Source: Candidatus Zixiibacteriota bacterium
Lineage (GTDB): Bacteria > Zixibacteria > MSB-5A5 > UM-FILTER-46-8
Length of the DNA stretch: 44,270 bases
NCBI GenBank assembly: GCA_026983835.1
Contig: JALSTH010000085.1
Location: 1 to 44,270, forward strand
Direction of reading: 5' to 3'
The stretch's first letter is position 1. Each line of letters starts with the position of its first letter. Made by a program: the position numbers and the translations under genes. The notes below the pieces were generated by a model, which worked only from the letters and a program-made list of their open reading frames with translations, did not search any database and was not told the origin of the DNA. This document shows, piece after piece, positions 34,823-42,527 of this stretch.

Positions 34823-35392
34823 ATGGAATGGAAATTCGAAGGCCCAAGGATTATAATCAGACCCTTAAAATTAGATGATTCCGAAAGCCTGACATCCAAT
34901 ATCAACTATCCCGAAGTCGCCAAGTGGACTCTTAACATCCCTCATCCCTATTACATCTCTGATGCGAGAAGCTTCATCATTTCCAGAGAAGAACCTTTCA
35001 AGAGAAACAAAGTTTACACTTTTGGCATTGCCCTTAAGGGATCCGATGAGGTAATAGGTGGTATCGATTTGGCTAAACTGGACTGGTATAACAAAAGCGG
35101 AGAGGTGGGATATTGGCTCGGAAAGAAGTTTTGGGGGAAAGGATTGATGAGCGAAGCGGTAAGATTGATATTGGATTTCGGTTTCAACGGACTGGATCTC
35201 CATCGGATTTGGGCTATCGTTTATGAGGAGAACATTACCTCGCGTAAGGTTCTGGAGAGAAACGGATTTACATTGGAGGGGGTTTTAAAGGAGACACTTT
35301 TGCGAGGAGGAAAGTGGCATAACGAACTCCGCTATGGATTATTGCGGTCCGAGTATCTCAAGCGCAGACCCAATTCTCAAATAAGTGAATAA
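34823..35392 (+). CDS. GNAT acetyltransferase, RimJ/RimL-like
   Basis: 189 residues. GNAT fold with GPRIIIRPLKLDDSES at the start, YWLGKKFWGKGLMSEAVRLIL as the acetyl-CoA loop, and AIVYEENITSRKVLERNGF towards the end. It belongs to the group that acetylates N-terminal Ser/Ala of ribosomal proteins or small amines; the substrate is not evident. Eleven bases after the PLP enzyme on the same strand, last gene of this operon, and 11 bases from the convergent phoU stop. Confidence 0.88.
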   Translation: MEWKFEGPRIIIRPLKLDDSESLTSNINYPEVAKWTLNIPHPYYISDARSFIISREEPFKRNKVYTFGIALKGSDEVIGGIDLAKLDWYNKSGEVGYWLGKKFWGKGLMSEAVRLILDFGFNGLDLHRIWAIVYEENITSRKVLERNGFTLEGVLKETLLRGGKWHNELRYGLLRSEYLKRRPNSQISE

Positions 35393-35403
35393 AAATATAT
35401 GTC

Positions 35404-36063
35404 TCAACTTTTAGCGGAATGGCGCGTGATCACCCCTTCGACCATATAGATAACATCCTCAGCGATATTAGTGGCATGATCGGCTATTCTCTCCAAATAG
35501 CGGGAAACCGAAAGGAGATGAATCAACGCTTCTATCTGGTCGGGTTCGCTTTTTATCCTCTGTTGAACTTTCGAGAATATCTGGCGATTAATATCATCTA
35601 TCTCGTCATCGGATTTACATACCAGTCGGGCGAGGTCCGTATCCATTTCGACTAACGAATTCAGGCTTTTATCCAACATCGCTTTCACTTTTTCCGCCAT
35701 ACCGGGAAGATCAATCGGCAGATTGACTTTAGGCTTTTTCGATAAATACAGCGATCTCTCAGCGATATTGGCAGCCTCATCGGCTATTCTTTCGAGGTCA
35801 TTATTGATTTTGAGGACAGCAACGATAAAACGCAAATCGATAGCCACCGGTTGATAAAGCGCCAATACCTTCAGACATTCTTCTTCCAATTCAACTTCCA
35901 TTTGATCTATTTCCAAATCGGTCTCGATAACCGAACGGGCCAACTTTTCATCCCTTTCTTCAACCGATTTAACCGATTTATGCACGCTTTCCTCCACAAA
36001 AGCGCATAGCGATAGTATTTTCTTTTTGAGTCTTTCGACTTCCCTGCGGAAATGCTGAGTCAT
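35404..36063 (-). CDS. phoU: Phosphate-specific transport regulator PhoU
   Basis: 219 residues. Two PhoU helical repeats: a first half with VEESVHKSVKSVEERDEKLA and ERIADEAANIAERSLYL, and a second with CKSDDEIDDINRQIF and ERIADHATNIAEDVIYMVEG. PhoU links the Pst transporter to the PhoR/PhoB sensor and dampens phosphate uptake. It follows pstB by 16 bases. No phoR or phoB is in the window. Confidence 0.95.
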   Translation of the reverse strand: MTQHFRREVERLKKKILSLCAFVEESVHKSVKSVEERDEKLARSVIETDLEIDQMEVELEEECLKVLALYQPVAIDLRFIVAVLKINNDLERIADEAANIAERSLYLSKKPKVNLPIDLPGMAEKVKAMLDKSLNSLVEMDTDLARLVCKSDDEIDDINRQIFSKVQQRIKSEPDQIEALIHLLSVSRYLERIADHATNIAEDVIYMVEGVITRHSAKS

Positions 36064-36079
36064 TACGCCTCTTTTCTTT

Positions 36080-36916
36080 TTAGCCGAATCTTCCGGTTAT
36101 GTAATCTTCGGTCTTTTTCATCGTTGGGTTGGTAAAGATCGCCTTCGTCAAACCGAACTCCACCATCCGCCCCTCGTAAAAAAACGCCGTATAATCGGAG
36201 ATCCTTCCCGCCTGCTGCATATTATGGGTTACGATTACGATGCTATAATTTTTTTTCAACTCCCCCACCAAATCCTCGATTTTTGCTGTTGAAAGAGGGT
36301 CCAATGCGGATGCCGGCTCATCCATTAAGATAACCTCCGGCTTCACCGCCAAAGCACGAGCTATGCACAGCCTTTGCTGCTGTCCCCCTGAAAGCATACT
36401 GGCGCTGTAATAGAGTTTATCCTTAACCTCCTCCCACAGGAAAGCCCTTCTGAGAGCATTTTCCACCGCTTCGGCGATTAGGCTTTTGTTTTTTATCCCG
36501 TTGACCCTCAAACCGTAGGCGACATTTTCGAAAATCGACTTCGGTAGCGGGTTCGGTTTTTGGAAAACCATCCCCACCCTTCTTCTCAAAACCGACACAT
36601 CCTTGATTTCCCTATAAATATCCACGCCGTCTAATTTTAGCTCCCCTTCCATCTTAGTATTGGGGATAGTATCGTTCATCCTGTTCAAGGTGCGCAGGAA
36701 TGTCGATTTACCGCATCCGGACGGGCCTATCAGGGCTGTTACTTTATATTCTTCGATATCGATGGAAATATCACAGAGGGCTTGATGCCTGCCATAATAG
36801 AAATTGAGATTGCGCACCGTCATTTTATATTCATCGATTTTTTTTCCGCTCGGATGAGCATATTCAAATAGTTCGGGAACCATCTCGGTTTTCAATTTTG
36901 TATCCATAAGATCCAA
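36080..36916 (-). CDS. pstB: Phosphate ABC transporter ATPase PstB
   Basis: 278 residues or slightly fewer. Walker [19 protein letters not shown]-loop in [12 protein letters not shown], signature [16 protein letters not shown] and Walker [14 protein letters not shown] are all present. It ends with YITGRFG, typical of PstB. A TTG at 36914-36916 abuts the pstA stop; an ATG three codons in (36907) is the more ordinary start. Both binding sites are weak. Confidence 0.96.
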   Translation of the reverse strand: MDLMDTKLKTEMVPELFEYAHPSGKKIDEYKMTVRNLNFYYGRHQALCDISIDIEEYKVTALIGPSGCGKSTFLRTLNRMNDTIPNTKMEGELKLDGVDIYREIKDVSVLRRRVGMVFQKPNPLPKSIFENVAYGLRVNGIKNKSLIAEAVENALRRAFLWEEVKDKLYYSASMLSGGQQQRLCIARALAVKPEVILMDEPASALDPLSTAKIEDLVGELKKNYSIVIVTHNMQQAGRISDYTAFFYEGRMVEFGLTKAIFTNPTMKKTEDYITGRFG

Positions 36917-37879
36917 TTATATTTCTACTCGTTTCCTTCTCATTTTCGATCTAATCAATACCGCCGTAAAATTCAAAAGAAAAGTTAAAATCAACAGCAC
37001 TAAAACCGTCCCATATAGAATCGGCTTTGTTTTTTCCACATCTGGGGACTGGGTTGCCATAACATAGATATGATATCCCATCTCCATAAACTGATCATTT
37101 AATTTCGATGGGAGGTATGGGAGATAATAAGCGACGCCGGTGAACATAATCGGAGCGACCTCTCCCGCTCCTCTGCTGACAGCCAATATCCCCCCGGTTA
37201 GAATTCCGGGCAATGCCTGTGGAAGCAAAACCCGCCTGATGGTTTGCAGTTTAGTCGCCCCCAAGGCATAACTTGCTTCCTTCAGTTCACGGGGTATCGA
37301 CCGCAAAGCTTCCTCGGTGGAAATTATAACCACCGGCAAAGTCAATAGGGCAAGGGTAGCCGCCGCCCAAATAATCGCCGGCTGTCCCCATATCGGCTTG
37401 TCGGAGTTGAGGAGGACCTTATCGATACCGGTGCCGATAAATCCGATAAAAAATCCCAAGCCGAAGAGTCCGAACACAATCGATGGAACCCCCGCCAAGT
37501 TATTTATGGAGACCCGAATAATCCTCGTGATTTTGGAATCGGGGTTGGTGTACTCCTGTAAATAAATAGCGGAGAGCACCCCAACCGGAATTACCAATAA
37601 GACCATTAATATGACCAAAGCCGCCGTGCCGAAAATCGCCGGAAATATCCCTCCCGCTTCCATACCGTTCAGCGGCGGTTCGGTAAGGAAATCCCAACTG
37701 ATTGTTCCCGCTCCTCCAATTATAATGTTTAATAAAATCACAAACAGTATAGCTATGACTATTAATGTGGCCGATAAAGTGAGGAATTTAGGGATTGTTC
37801 CTCTCGATTTCGGTTTGAAATCATACTGAAGCTCCGAGATATTATCGGTTGATTTAATTTCATTTTCGGAGATTCTCAT
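36917..37879 (-). CDS. pstA: Phosphate ABC transporter permease PstA
   Basis: 320 residues, about six membrane helices. N-terminal cytosolic tail then IVIAILFVILLNIIIGGAGTISWDFL. The EAA loop that docks PstB is visible as REASYALGATKLQTIRRVLLPQALPG-like sequence in the second half. Start ATG overlaps the pstC stop (ATGA). Confidence 0.93.
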   Translation of the reverse strand: MRISENEIKSTDNISELQYDFKPKSRGTIPKFLTLSATLIVIAILFVILLNIIIGGAGTISWDFLTEPPLNGMEAGGIFPAIFGTAALVILMVLLVIPVGVLSAIYLQEYTNPDSKITRIIRVSINNLAGVPSIVFGLFGLGFFIGFIGTGIDKVLLNSDKPIWGQPAIIWAAATLALLTLPVVIISTEEALRSIPRELKEASYALGATKLQTIRRVLLPQALPGILTGGILAVSRGAGEVAPIMFTGVAYYLPYLPSKLNDQFMEMGYHIYVMATQSPDVEKTKPILYGTVLVLLILTFLLNFTAVLIRSKMRRKRVEI

Positions 37880-38862
37880 CCCATCCTGCCCTGAAGCCTC
37901 TCCTTTAATTTTACCAACACAAAATCGCCGCTCAAATTTATCAGGAAGGTGAATACAAACAACAGAGTTCCGATGAAAAACAGCACATTATAATGGGCAC
38001 TCCCAAAAACCACTTCCGCCAACTCGGAGGCGATAGTCGCCGATAAAGTCCTTATCGGATCGGTAATGCTTGCGGAAACCACCGCCGCATTGCCCGAAGC
38101 CATAAGCACAATCATCGTTTCACCGATAGCCCTGCCAAAACCGAGAACAATCCCCGCAGCGATACCGGGCAGAGCCGCCGGCAGAACCATACTAATCGAG
38201 ACCTGCCACTTATTCGCACCCAAAGCCAACGCAGCTTCCCTCAACGACTTAGGAACCGACATCATCGCATCTTCAGCAATAGTAAATATTATCGGTATTA
38301 TTGCAATCCCCAAAGCTGTCCCGGCGTTTAAGGCATTCAGGCGGAAGGTTAAACCCAATGTTTTCTGAAGTACTGACGCCAATATAATAAGGGCGAAAAA
38401 TCCCAATACTACCGAGGGGATACCGGCAAGCAATTCCACAATCGGTTTTATGAACTCGCGAAGCTTCTTGGGAGCGAACTCGGAGGAATAGACCGCTGCT
38501 CCCACCGCTAACGGCACCGCAAACAACATAGCCACCAAAGCCGCTTTGAGCGTTCCTATAAACAACGGCATCAGCGAATATTTGGGTGTATCCGAGTTCG
38601 GCTGCCAAGCCCACTTAGCATCACTTCCTTCGGAAAAGTGCTGTTTGAAAACCATTTTCCCCACCGAAGCTTCTTCTTTGACCTCGGCATCGGTAAAGAT
38701 TGGAATGGATTCTTTGAAGATAAATACAAAAATAAGCATAATAGCGATTAGAGCGGCAAAAGCATTCACCGCTATAAACTTCTCGCCGATAAATTCCTTC
38801 AGCTTAGATTTACGCTTAAAATGATATTCCGGATTTATATCGTTATTATGCTCTTTGCCCAT
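37876..38862 (-). CDS. pstC: Phosphate ABC transporter permease PstC
   Basis: About 328 residues. Six helices, with a long periplasmic loop after the first (roughly residues 50-100, KEEASVGKMVFKQHF... WAWQPNSDTPK) that is bigger than in the E. coli protein. The EAA loop LREAALALGANKWQVSISMV is intact. The start is ATG 38860-38862 (MGKEHNND), two bases after the pstS stop; a longer reading frame has no family support. The nearest binding site is GGAG inside the end of pstS, so translation may be coupled. Confidence 0.93.
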   Translation of the reverse strand: MGKEHNNDINPEYHFKRKSKLKEFIGEKFIAVNAFAALIAIMLIFVFIFKESIPIFTDAEVKEEASVGKMVFKQHFSEGSDAKWAWQPNSDTPKYSLMPLFIGTLKAALVAMLFAVPLAVGAAVYSSEFAPKKLREFIKPIVELLAGIPSVVLGFFALIILASVLQKTLGLTFRLNALNAGTALGIAIIPIIFTIAEDAMMSVPKSLREAALALGANKWQVSISMVLPAALPGIAAGIVLGFGRAIGETMIVLMASGNAAVVSASITDPIRTLSATIASELAEVVFGSAHYNVLFFIGTLLFVFTFLINLSGDFVLVKLKERLQGRMG

Positions 38863-38863
38863 T

Positions 38864-39712
38864 TTATTTAATGATATTCTCCTGTGCTTGCTTCGGCGAT
38901 AAGGGAACATAATCGATTTCTTCGGCTATTTTCTGTCCCTCAGGTGATAAAGCCCAATTTACCAATTTTTTTAGCTCGCCTTTCGGTTTGCCATTGAAAA
39001 ACCAATAAAGCGCTCGAGAAATAGGATATTCCCCGGATGAGACCGTCTTTACCGAAGGGAGAACCGCTTTGGAATCATCCGACTTCTTTACCGCCGCATC
39101 TTTAACCCCCTTCGCCCAAGCAATACCGCCATATCCGATGCTATTGACATCCTTCTCGACCGCATTCACCACCGCCGCCGTCCCGGGCAAAGTTTGAGTA
39201 TAGGGGAAATAATCCTCACCCTTCAAAATGTGTTCTTTAAAAAAGACATAAGTTCCAGAGTTGTTTTCCCTTCCGTAAAGAATAATCCGCTCGTCTTTGC
39301 CTCCGAGTTCTTTCCAATTGGTTATCTCCCCGGTGTAGATGCCCTTTAATTGCTTCGCGGATAATTCGTTTACGGGATTATCCTTATTCAAATAAATAGC
39401 TATCCCATCCAAAGCGACTGACACTCGATAAGGAGCAATCCCCTTTTTTTGGGCTAATTTATATTCCTTGGGTTTCATATCACGGGATGCTTGACATATA
39501 TCGGTAGAATTGTTTAACAGCGCCGCTATCCCTGTCCCCGATCCACCGCCGGTAACCTGTATTATAATGCCGGGGTTCTCCCGCATATAAACCTCCGCCC
39601 ACCTCTGTCCCAATCGTACTAGAGTGTCCGAACCTTTAATGGTGATATTGCCTGCATTCGACATACCGAATGAAATCAAAACAGCCGAAAATAATGCGAT
39701 AATGGTCTTCAT
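38864..39712 (-). CDS. pstS: Periplasmic phosphate-binding protein PstS
   Basis: 282 residues. Sec signal peptide (MKTIIALFSAVLISFGMSNA, cleavage likely after SNA). The mature protein begins GNITIKGSDTLVRLGQRWAE, with the binding-site loop VTGGGSGTGIAALLNNSTDICQ-type. PstS hands phosphate to PstCA. Start ATG preceded by AGAAGG. First gene of pstSCAB-phoU; a Pho-box promoter is directly upstream. Confidence 0.95.
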   Translation of the reverse strand: MKTIIALFSAVLISFGMSNAGNITIKGSDTLVRLGQRWAEVYMRENPGIIIQVTGGGSGTGIAALLNNSTDICQASRDMKPKEYKLAQKKGIAPYRVSVALDGIAIYLNKDNPVNELSAKQLKGIYTGEITNWKELGGKDERIILYGRENNSGTYVFFKEHILKGEDYFPYTQTLPGTAAVVNAVEKDVNSIGYGGIAWAKGVKDAAVKKSDDSKAVLPSVKTVSSGEYPISRALYWFFNGKPKGELKKLVNWALSPEGQKIAEEIDYVPLSPKQAQENIIK

Positions 39713-39735
39713 ATTGAATCCTTCTCTTTTTGGGA

Positions 39736-39774
39736 ATTATACTTTATATGGTTTCTTTGTTAAGATTGTGTTAA
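39736..39774 (-). promoter_or_regulatory. Pho-box promoter of pstSCAB-phoU
   Basis: On the minus strand two perfect TTAACA hexamers (39769-39774 and 39758-39763) are separated by five bases, an 11-bp period. TATAAT (39736-39741) lies 16 bases downstream. There is no TTGACA -35; the repeat takes its place, as in PhoB/PhoP-activated promoters. TTAACA repeats at 11-bp period are the form best known from PhoP boxes in Firmicutes. Confidence 0.8.
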
Positions 39775-39825
39775 ATCCATATTAATTAATTATGAAATCC
39801 CTTTACTGATAGGCTTTCCAAACGA

Positions 39826-41019
39826 TTAGAGCTTTATTTGATAAACAATTTGTATCCTATAATCATCGCCTAAATCTGCGCCAGCCGAGGGAGTTTTCCC
39901 CTTACCCGCTGAATCGGTTTGATAATTTGTTTTTTCATAATCCAAAAGGATTAGATTCCCCTCATATAGATTATAGGCTATTCCGCCAATTATCATCGTA
40001 TATCCGCCTTGGTCGGCGATGATCTTATCGGCATCCGCATTGAAATTATCGTATCTCCCGAAAATAGAAAACCTCTTTTCGGAATCGAAGGCTTTAATAC
40101 TGCCAAACAGCGAATACCCGACAGTTGAAAGCGATTTTCCCGAGGGAGCGATCCAAGAACCTTTGGAGTTTCCCTTAGTTCGGAAATACTGCCCTGTAAA
40201 TATCAGGTACGGATGCTCAAAACTGACCATACCGAGATTAACACTATAATCGGGATAATCATTCAGCGCGGACGAGAATTTATTCCCTTCGCCGAATATC
40301 CCCAGATAGCTTACCTGTAAACCGGGGAGCGATGAACTCAGCGGACGAATCGTAAGGCGCGTTTCAAAAAGTTTGTCGGTATTGTTCTCAGGGGCGTGAT
40401 ACCCCCCACCGTTATATACGCCTATATGCCAACTTCCATATTTACCGCTGTAATGACCATTCCCGGTTTTCGCCTTTGCATCATCGAGTTTCCCCCCAAG
40501 ACTGCCACGAACACTTATGCCTAAATCCGCAGAATTGAGGACACCGGCACGTTCGATAGCCATGGTCCCCTGACATCTGAACGGGTTAATATGCTCCTCG
40601 AAATCAAGCCATGGGATGTGTCCCAGTCCTATTTCCGATTTTATATCCGTGAATGGACCGATACCCTCATAACGCAATTCAGCATAAAGATATTTTTCCC
40701 TAAATTTGATATCCCCTGTTTCATCCTGATGAACATCCATTGTTACCCGCATCCCGAGCCAGGGCAAAGGAGCTTTCTTGTAAGTAAAATATCCTCGAGT
40801 GAGTTTGAATTTATTAAAACTCGTATCCGCACCGGAACTTAAAGGAAGTTTCCCGGAGGAATAATCGATATAAGACAAAACCTCGATTTTAGCTCCCTCG
40901 AAAGGATTCGAATGGTGATTGTCCGCAACTGCCTTCCCGAAAAATGGGATAAGAAAGAAAACGGTTAGGGCAAAATAGCGCACATCATTGAAGTAATGCT
41001 TCTTTGGAAATTCGATCAA
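39826..41019 (-). CDS. OprP/OprO-like phosphate-type porin
   Basis: 397 residues. N-terminal signal peptide (hydrophobic YFALTVFFLIPFFGKAVA, cleavage likely before DNHH), then a barrel of alternating strands with aromatic girdles (KFKLTRGYFTYKK; FTDIKSEIGLGHIPWLD; GSWHIGVYNGGGYH) and a last strand YRIQIVYQIKL. It resembles the phosphate-selective porin family, though the selectivity lysines cannot be assigned by eye. Start is TTG with GGAG seven bases upstream. It lies upstream of pstS on the same strand with its own leader, which fits outer-membrane phosphate uptake. Confidence 0.8.
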   Translation of the reverse strand: MIEFPKKHYFNDVRYFALTVFFLIPFFGKAVADNHHSNPFEGAKIEVLSYIDYSSGKLPLSSGADTSFNKFKLTRGYFTYKKAPLPWLGMRVTMDVHQDETGDIKFREKYLYAELRYEGIGPFTDIKSEIGLGHIPWLDFEEHINPFRCQGTMAIERAGVLNSADLGISVRGSLGGKLDDAKAKTGNGHYSGKYGSWHIGVYNGGGYHAPENNTDKLFETRLTIRPLSSSLPGLQVSYLGIFGEGNKFSSALNDYPDYSVNLGMVSFEHPYLIFTGQYFRTKGNSKGSWIAPSGKSLSTVGYSLFGSIKAFDSEKRFSIFGRYDNFNADADKIIADQGGYTMIIGGIAYNLYEGNLILLDYEKTNYQTDSAGKGKTPSAGADLGDDYRIQIVYQIKL

Positions 41020-41081
41020 AATACAACTCCTTTGGTAAAAATCGCTTATATTTCTTTTAACAATGTCAATTAAAACTCAAC

Positions 41082-41120
41082 AGTTAAGAAGATATTGGAT
41101 TAAAATTAAGATATTGTTAA
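41082..41120 (-). promoter_or_regulatory. Phased Pho-box-like hexamers before the OprP-like gene
   Basis: Reading the minus strand at 11-bp steps: TTAACA (41115-41120), TTAATT (41104-41109), CCAATA (41093-41098), TTAACT (41082-41087). Three of four resemble the TTAACA units of the pst promoter. A TTGACA at 41064-41069 and TATAAG at 41045-41050 follow, but only 13 bases apart. Confidence 0.45.
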
Positions 41121-41179
41121 ATCGTAGTTTTATGAAGGAGAGGCATTCATTGTATTTATGCCAATATCTGCCATAAAAC

Positions 41180-41236
41180 GCCATTATGACATACAACAGA
41201 TGCCGCTATGACACCATAACAATGCTATTATGACAT
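41180..41236. repeat. Three GCYRY-TATGACA-Y repeats at exact 22-bp spacing
   Basis: TATGACA occurs at 41185, 41207 and 41229, each preceded by GCCAT, GCCGC or GCTAT. The period of 22 is two helical turns. The last copy ends 87 bases before the sigma-54 -24 element. This is a typical distance for enhancer sites of a sigma-54 activator. On the other strand it reads TGTCATA, the E. coli Pho-box half-site, and faces the porin gene. Confidence 0.75.
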
Positions 41237-41321
41237 TACCCCTTACAGTTATTTATTTAAGGATTCCCCCACCAAACCGTATCACATTGCTACGCAACAA
41301 GATAAAAATGTGTGGCGGTTT

Positions 41322-41336
41322 TGGCACGACATTTGC
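41322..41336 (+). promoter_or_regulatory. Sigma-54 (RpoN) promoter of the first Hsp20 gene
   Basis: TGGCACGACATTTGC matches the consensus TGGCACG-N4-TTGC, with GG and GC ten bases apart (-24/-12). The predicted start is near 41348, about 50 bases before the ATG. Sigma-54 needs an ATP-driven activator, so the Hsp20 gene should be tightly switched. Confidence 0.88.
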
Positions 41337-41397
41337 TATAGTTGTGGGTGGAAATGAAAAAAAGTAAACAACAAGTTAAATTACAGGAGGTGGTAAT

Positions 41398-41835
41398 ATG
41401 GCACTAGTAAAATTCAGACAGAAAAGCGATTTAACCCCTTGGGACTTTATGGACAGGTTGACCCGCAGTTTCTTCAACACCGATGACTGGCTCGATTTCG
41501 GTGGCAACTGGGCTCCGGCTGTGGATATCAGTGAGAATGATGATGAGATTATAGTTCGGGCTGAAGTTCCCGGAATCAAAAAGGACGACATTAAACTCAC
41601 CGTTCACGATGGTATCTTGACTATCTCCGGTGAGAAGAAACAGGAGAAGATCGACAAGGAGGAAAACTTCTATCGCACCGAGAGGGTTTTCGGTTCCTTC
41701 AGTAGATCTTTCTCCCTGCCTTCCACAGTCAAAGCCGATAAGGTAAAGGCGAAATACAAAGATGGTATTTTATCCATCAGCCTGCCCAAAGTCGAAGAGG
41801 CTAAACCGAAAGAAATAGCCATAGAGGCTGAATAA
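41398..41835 (+). CDS. Hsp20 / alpha-crystallin small heat-shock protein 1
   Basis: 145 residues. ATP-independent holdase. The alpha-crystallin domain covers ~40-135: PAVDISENDDEIIVRAEVPGI, LTVHDGILTISGEKK, FSRSFSLPSTVKADKVKAKY and DGILSISLPK, with the C-terminal IxI-type IAIEAE. ATG preceded by CAGGAGGTGG. Followed by a hairpin and a second, ~65% similar copy. Confidence 0.96.
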   Translation: MALVKFRQKSDLTPWDFMDRLTRSFFNTDDWLDFGGNWAPAVDISENDDEIIVRAEVPGIKKDDIKLTVHDGILTISGEKKQEKIDKEENFYRTERVFGSFSRSFSLPSTVKADKVKAKYKDGILSISLPKVEEAKPKEIAIEAE

Positions 41836-41845
41836 CGAAAGGATA

Positions 41846-41872
41846 AAGGAGGCGGTATGAATCCGCCTCCTT
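41846..41872 (+). other. GGAGG-containing hairpin between the Hsp20 genes
   Basis: A perfect 10-bp stem, AAGGAGGCGG type (41846-41855 with 41863-41872), seven-base loop, lies 11 bases after the first Hsp20 stop. No T-tract follows, so termination is doubtful. It hides a Shine-Dalgarno-like GGAGG in front of a five-codon frame (ATG 41857, Met-Asn-Pro-Pro-Pro). A processing or stability element is the plain reading. Confidence 0.55.
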
Positions 41873-41923
41873 AAACTATAATGAAAATTATTTTTGAACG
41901 GATAAATTAAGGAGGAAATTCAA

Positions 41924-42361
41924 ATGACGATAGCAAAAACTGAAAAAAATAAAGCTCCCAATCCTTGGGAATATATGGAAAATAAATTACGGAATTTCAT
42001 AAATGAGGAAGATTGGCCCGGGTATAAAGGTAGTTGGATTCCACCGGTTGATATCATCGAAAACGATGAGGCCATTATGGTTAAGGCTGAACTTCCGGGT
42101 ATAAAGAAAGACGATATCCAGCTTAAAATTCACGATGGAATCTTGACCATTTCGGGGCAGAAAAAGTCGGAAAACAACAATGAGAAGGAAAAGATTTATC
42201 GGAACGAAAGGATGTATGGTCCTTTTTGCAGATCGTTTTCCTTGCCGACTACTGTGGATGCAGGGAAAATCAAGGCATCTTACAAAAATGGTATTTTGAC
42301 TGTAAACCTCCCAAAAGTGGAAGCTGTCAAACCGAAGGAAATCCCGATCGAGGTTGGTTGA
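41924..42361 (+). CDS. Hsp20 / alpha-crystallin small heat-shock protein 2
   Basis: 145 residues, a tandem paralogue of the preceding gene with the same layout (PPVDIIENDEAIMVKAELPGI; LKIHDGILTISGQKK; FCRSFSLPTTVDAGKIKASY; NGILTVNLPK). It differs mostly in the N-terminal arm (NPWEYMENKLRNFINEED), the region that sets client choice and oligomer form. ATG preceded by AAGGAGGAAATTCAA. No sigma-54 site of its own; it probably depends on read-through. Confidence 0.96.
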   Translation: MTIAKTEKNKAPNPWEYMENKLRNFINEEDWPGYKGSWIPPVDIIENDEAIMVKAELPGIKKDDIQLKIHDGILTISGQKKSENNNEKEKIYRNERMYGPFCRSFSLPTTVDAGKIKASYKNGILTVNLPKVEAVKPKEIPIEVG

Positions 42362-42382
42362 GAGGGGGTTATGTTGAATAAA

Positions 42383-42426
42383 GAGCTGAGGGATTTTCTC
42401 CAGGCTCGAAAAAACTCTCTTTTTTT
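42383..42426 (+). terminator. Possible terminator after the Hsp20 pair
   Basis: An imperfect stem (GAGCTG 42383 region with CAGGCTC near 42401-42407, one bulge on each side) is followed after ~10 bases by a run of T (42420-42426). The T-tract is farther from the stem than usual. Confidence 0.4.
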
Positions 42427-42451
42427 ATGTGCTGTTTTAATAGGGTTCCGG

Positions 42452-42485
42452 GGTTTAATCCGCTTTTTGATGGGCGGGTTAAACC
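42452..42485. promoter_or_regulatory. 12-bp inverted repeat before dnaK, not CIRCE
   Basis: GGTTTAATCCGC (42452-42463) and GCGGGTTAAACC (42474-42485) are inverted repeats with one G-T wobble and a ten-base spacer, ending 42 bases before the dnaK ATG. The layout recalls CIRCE (9-9-9) but the sequence differs. It may be a repressor operator or an mRNA hairpin. No clear -35/-10 was found around it. Confidence 0.5.
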
Positions 42486-42527
42486 TTGAAATCTAAAGAA
42501 TAGAAAAAATAAAGGAGGTTGATAATT

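Larger units (their letters stand above)
41020..41397. other. Divergent regulatory gap between OprP-like and Hsp20 genes
   Basis: The largest gene-free stretch (378 bases). It holds, from left: the OprP-like leader; 11-bp-phased TTAACA-like hexamers on the minus strand (41082-41120); three TATGACA repeats 22 bp apart (41185-41235); and a sigma-54 promoter (41322-41336) facing Hsp20. No open frame or RNA gene is apparent. Confidence 0.75.

Noticed and set aside
41180-41236. CRISPR-like short repeats
   Set aside because: Only a 7-base core repeats, spacing is two helical turns, and no cas genes are near; this is a binding-site array.
42362-42527. CIRCE element before dnaK
   Set aside because: The inverted repeat present does not match TTAGCACTC-N9-GAGTGCTAA; reported as a different element.
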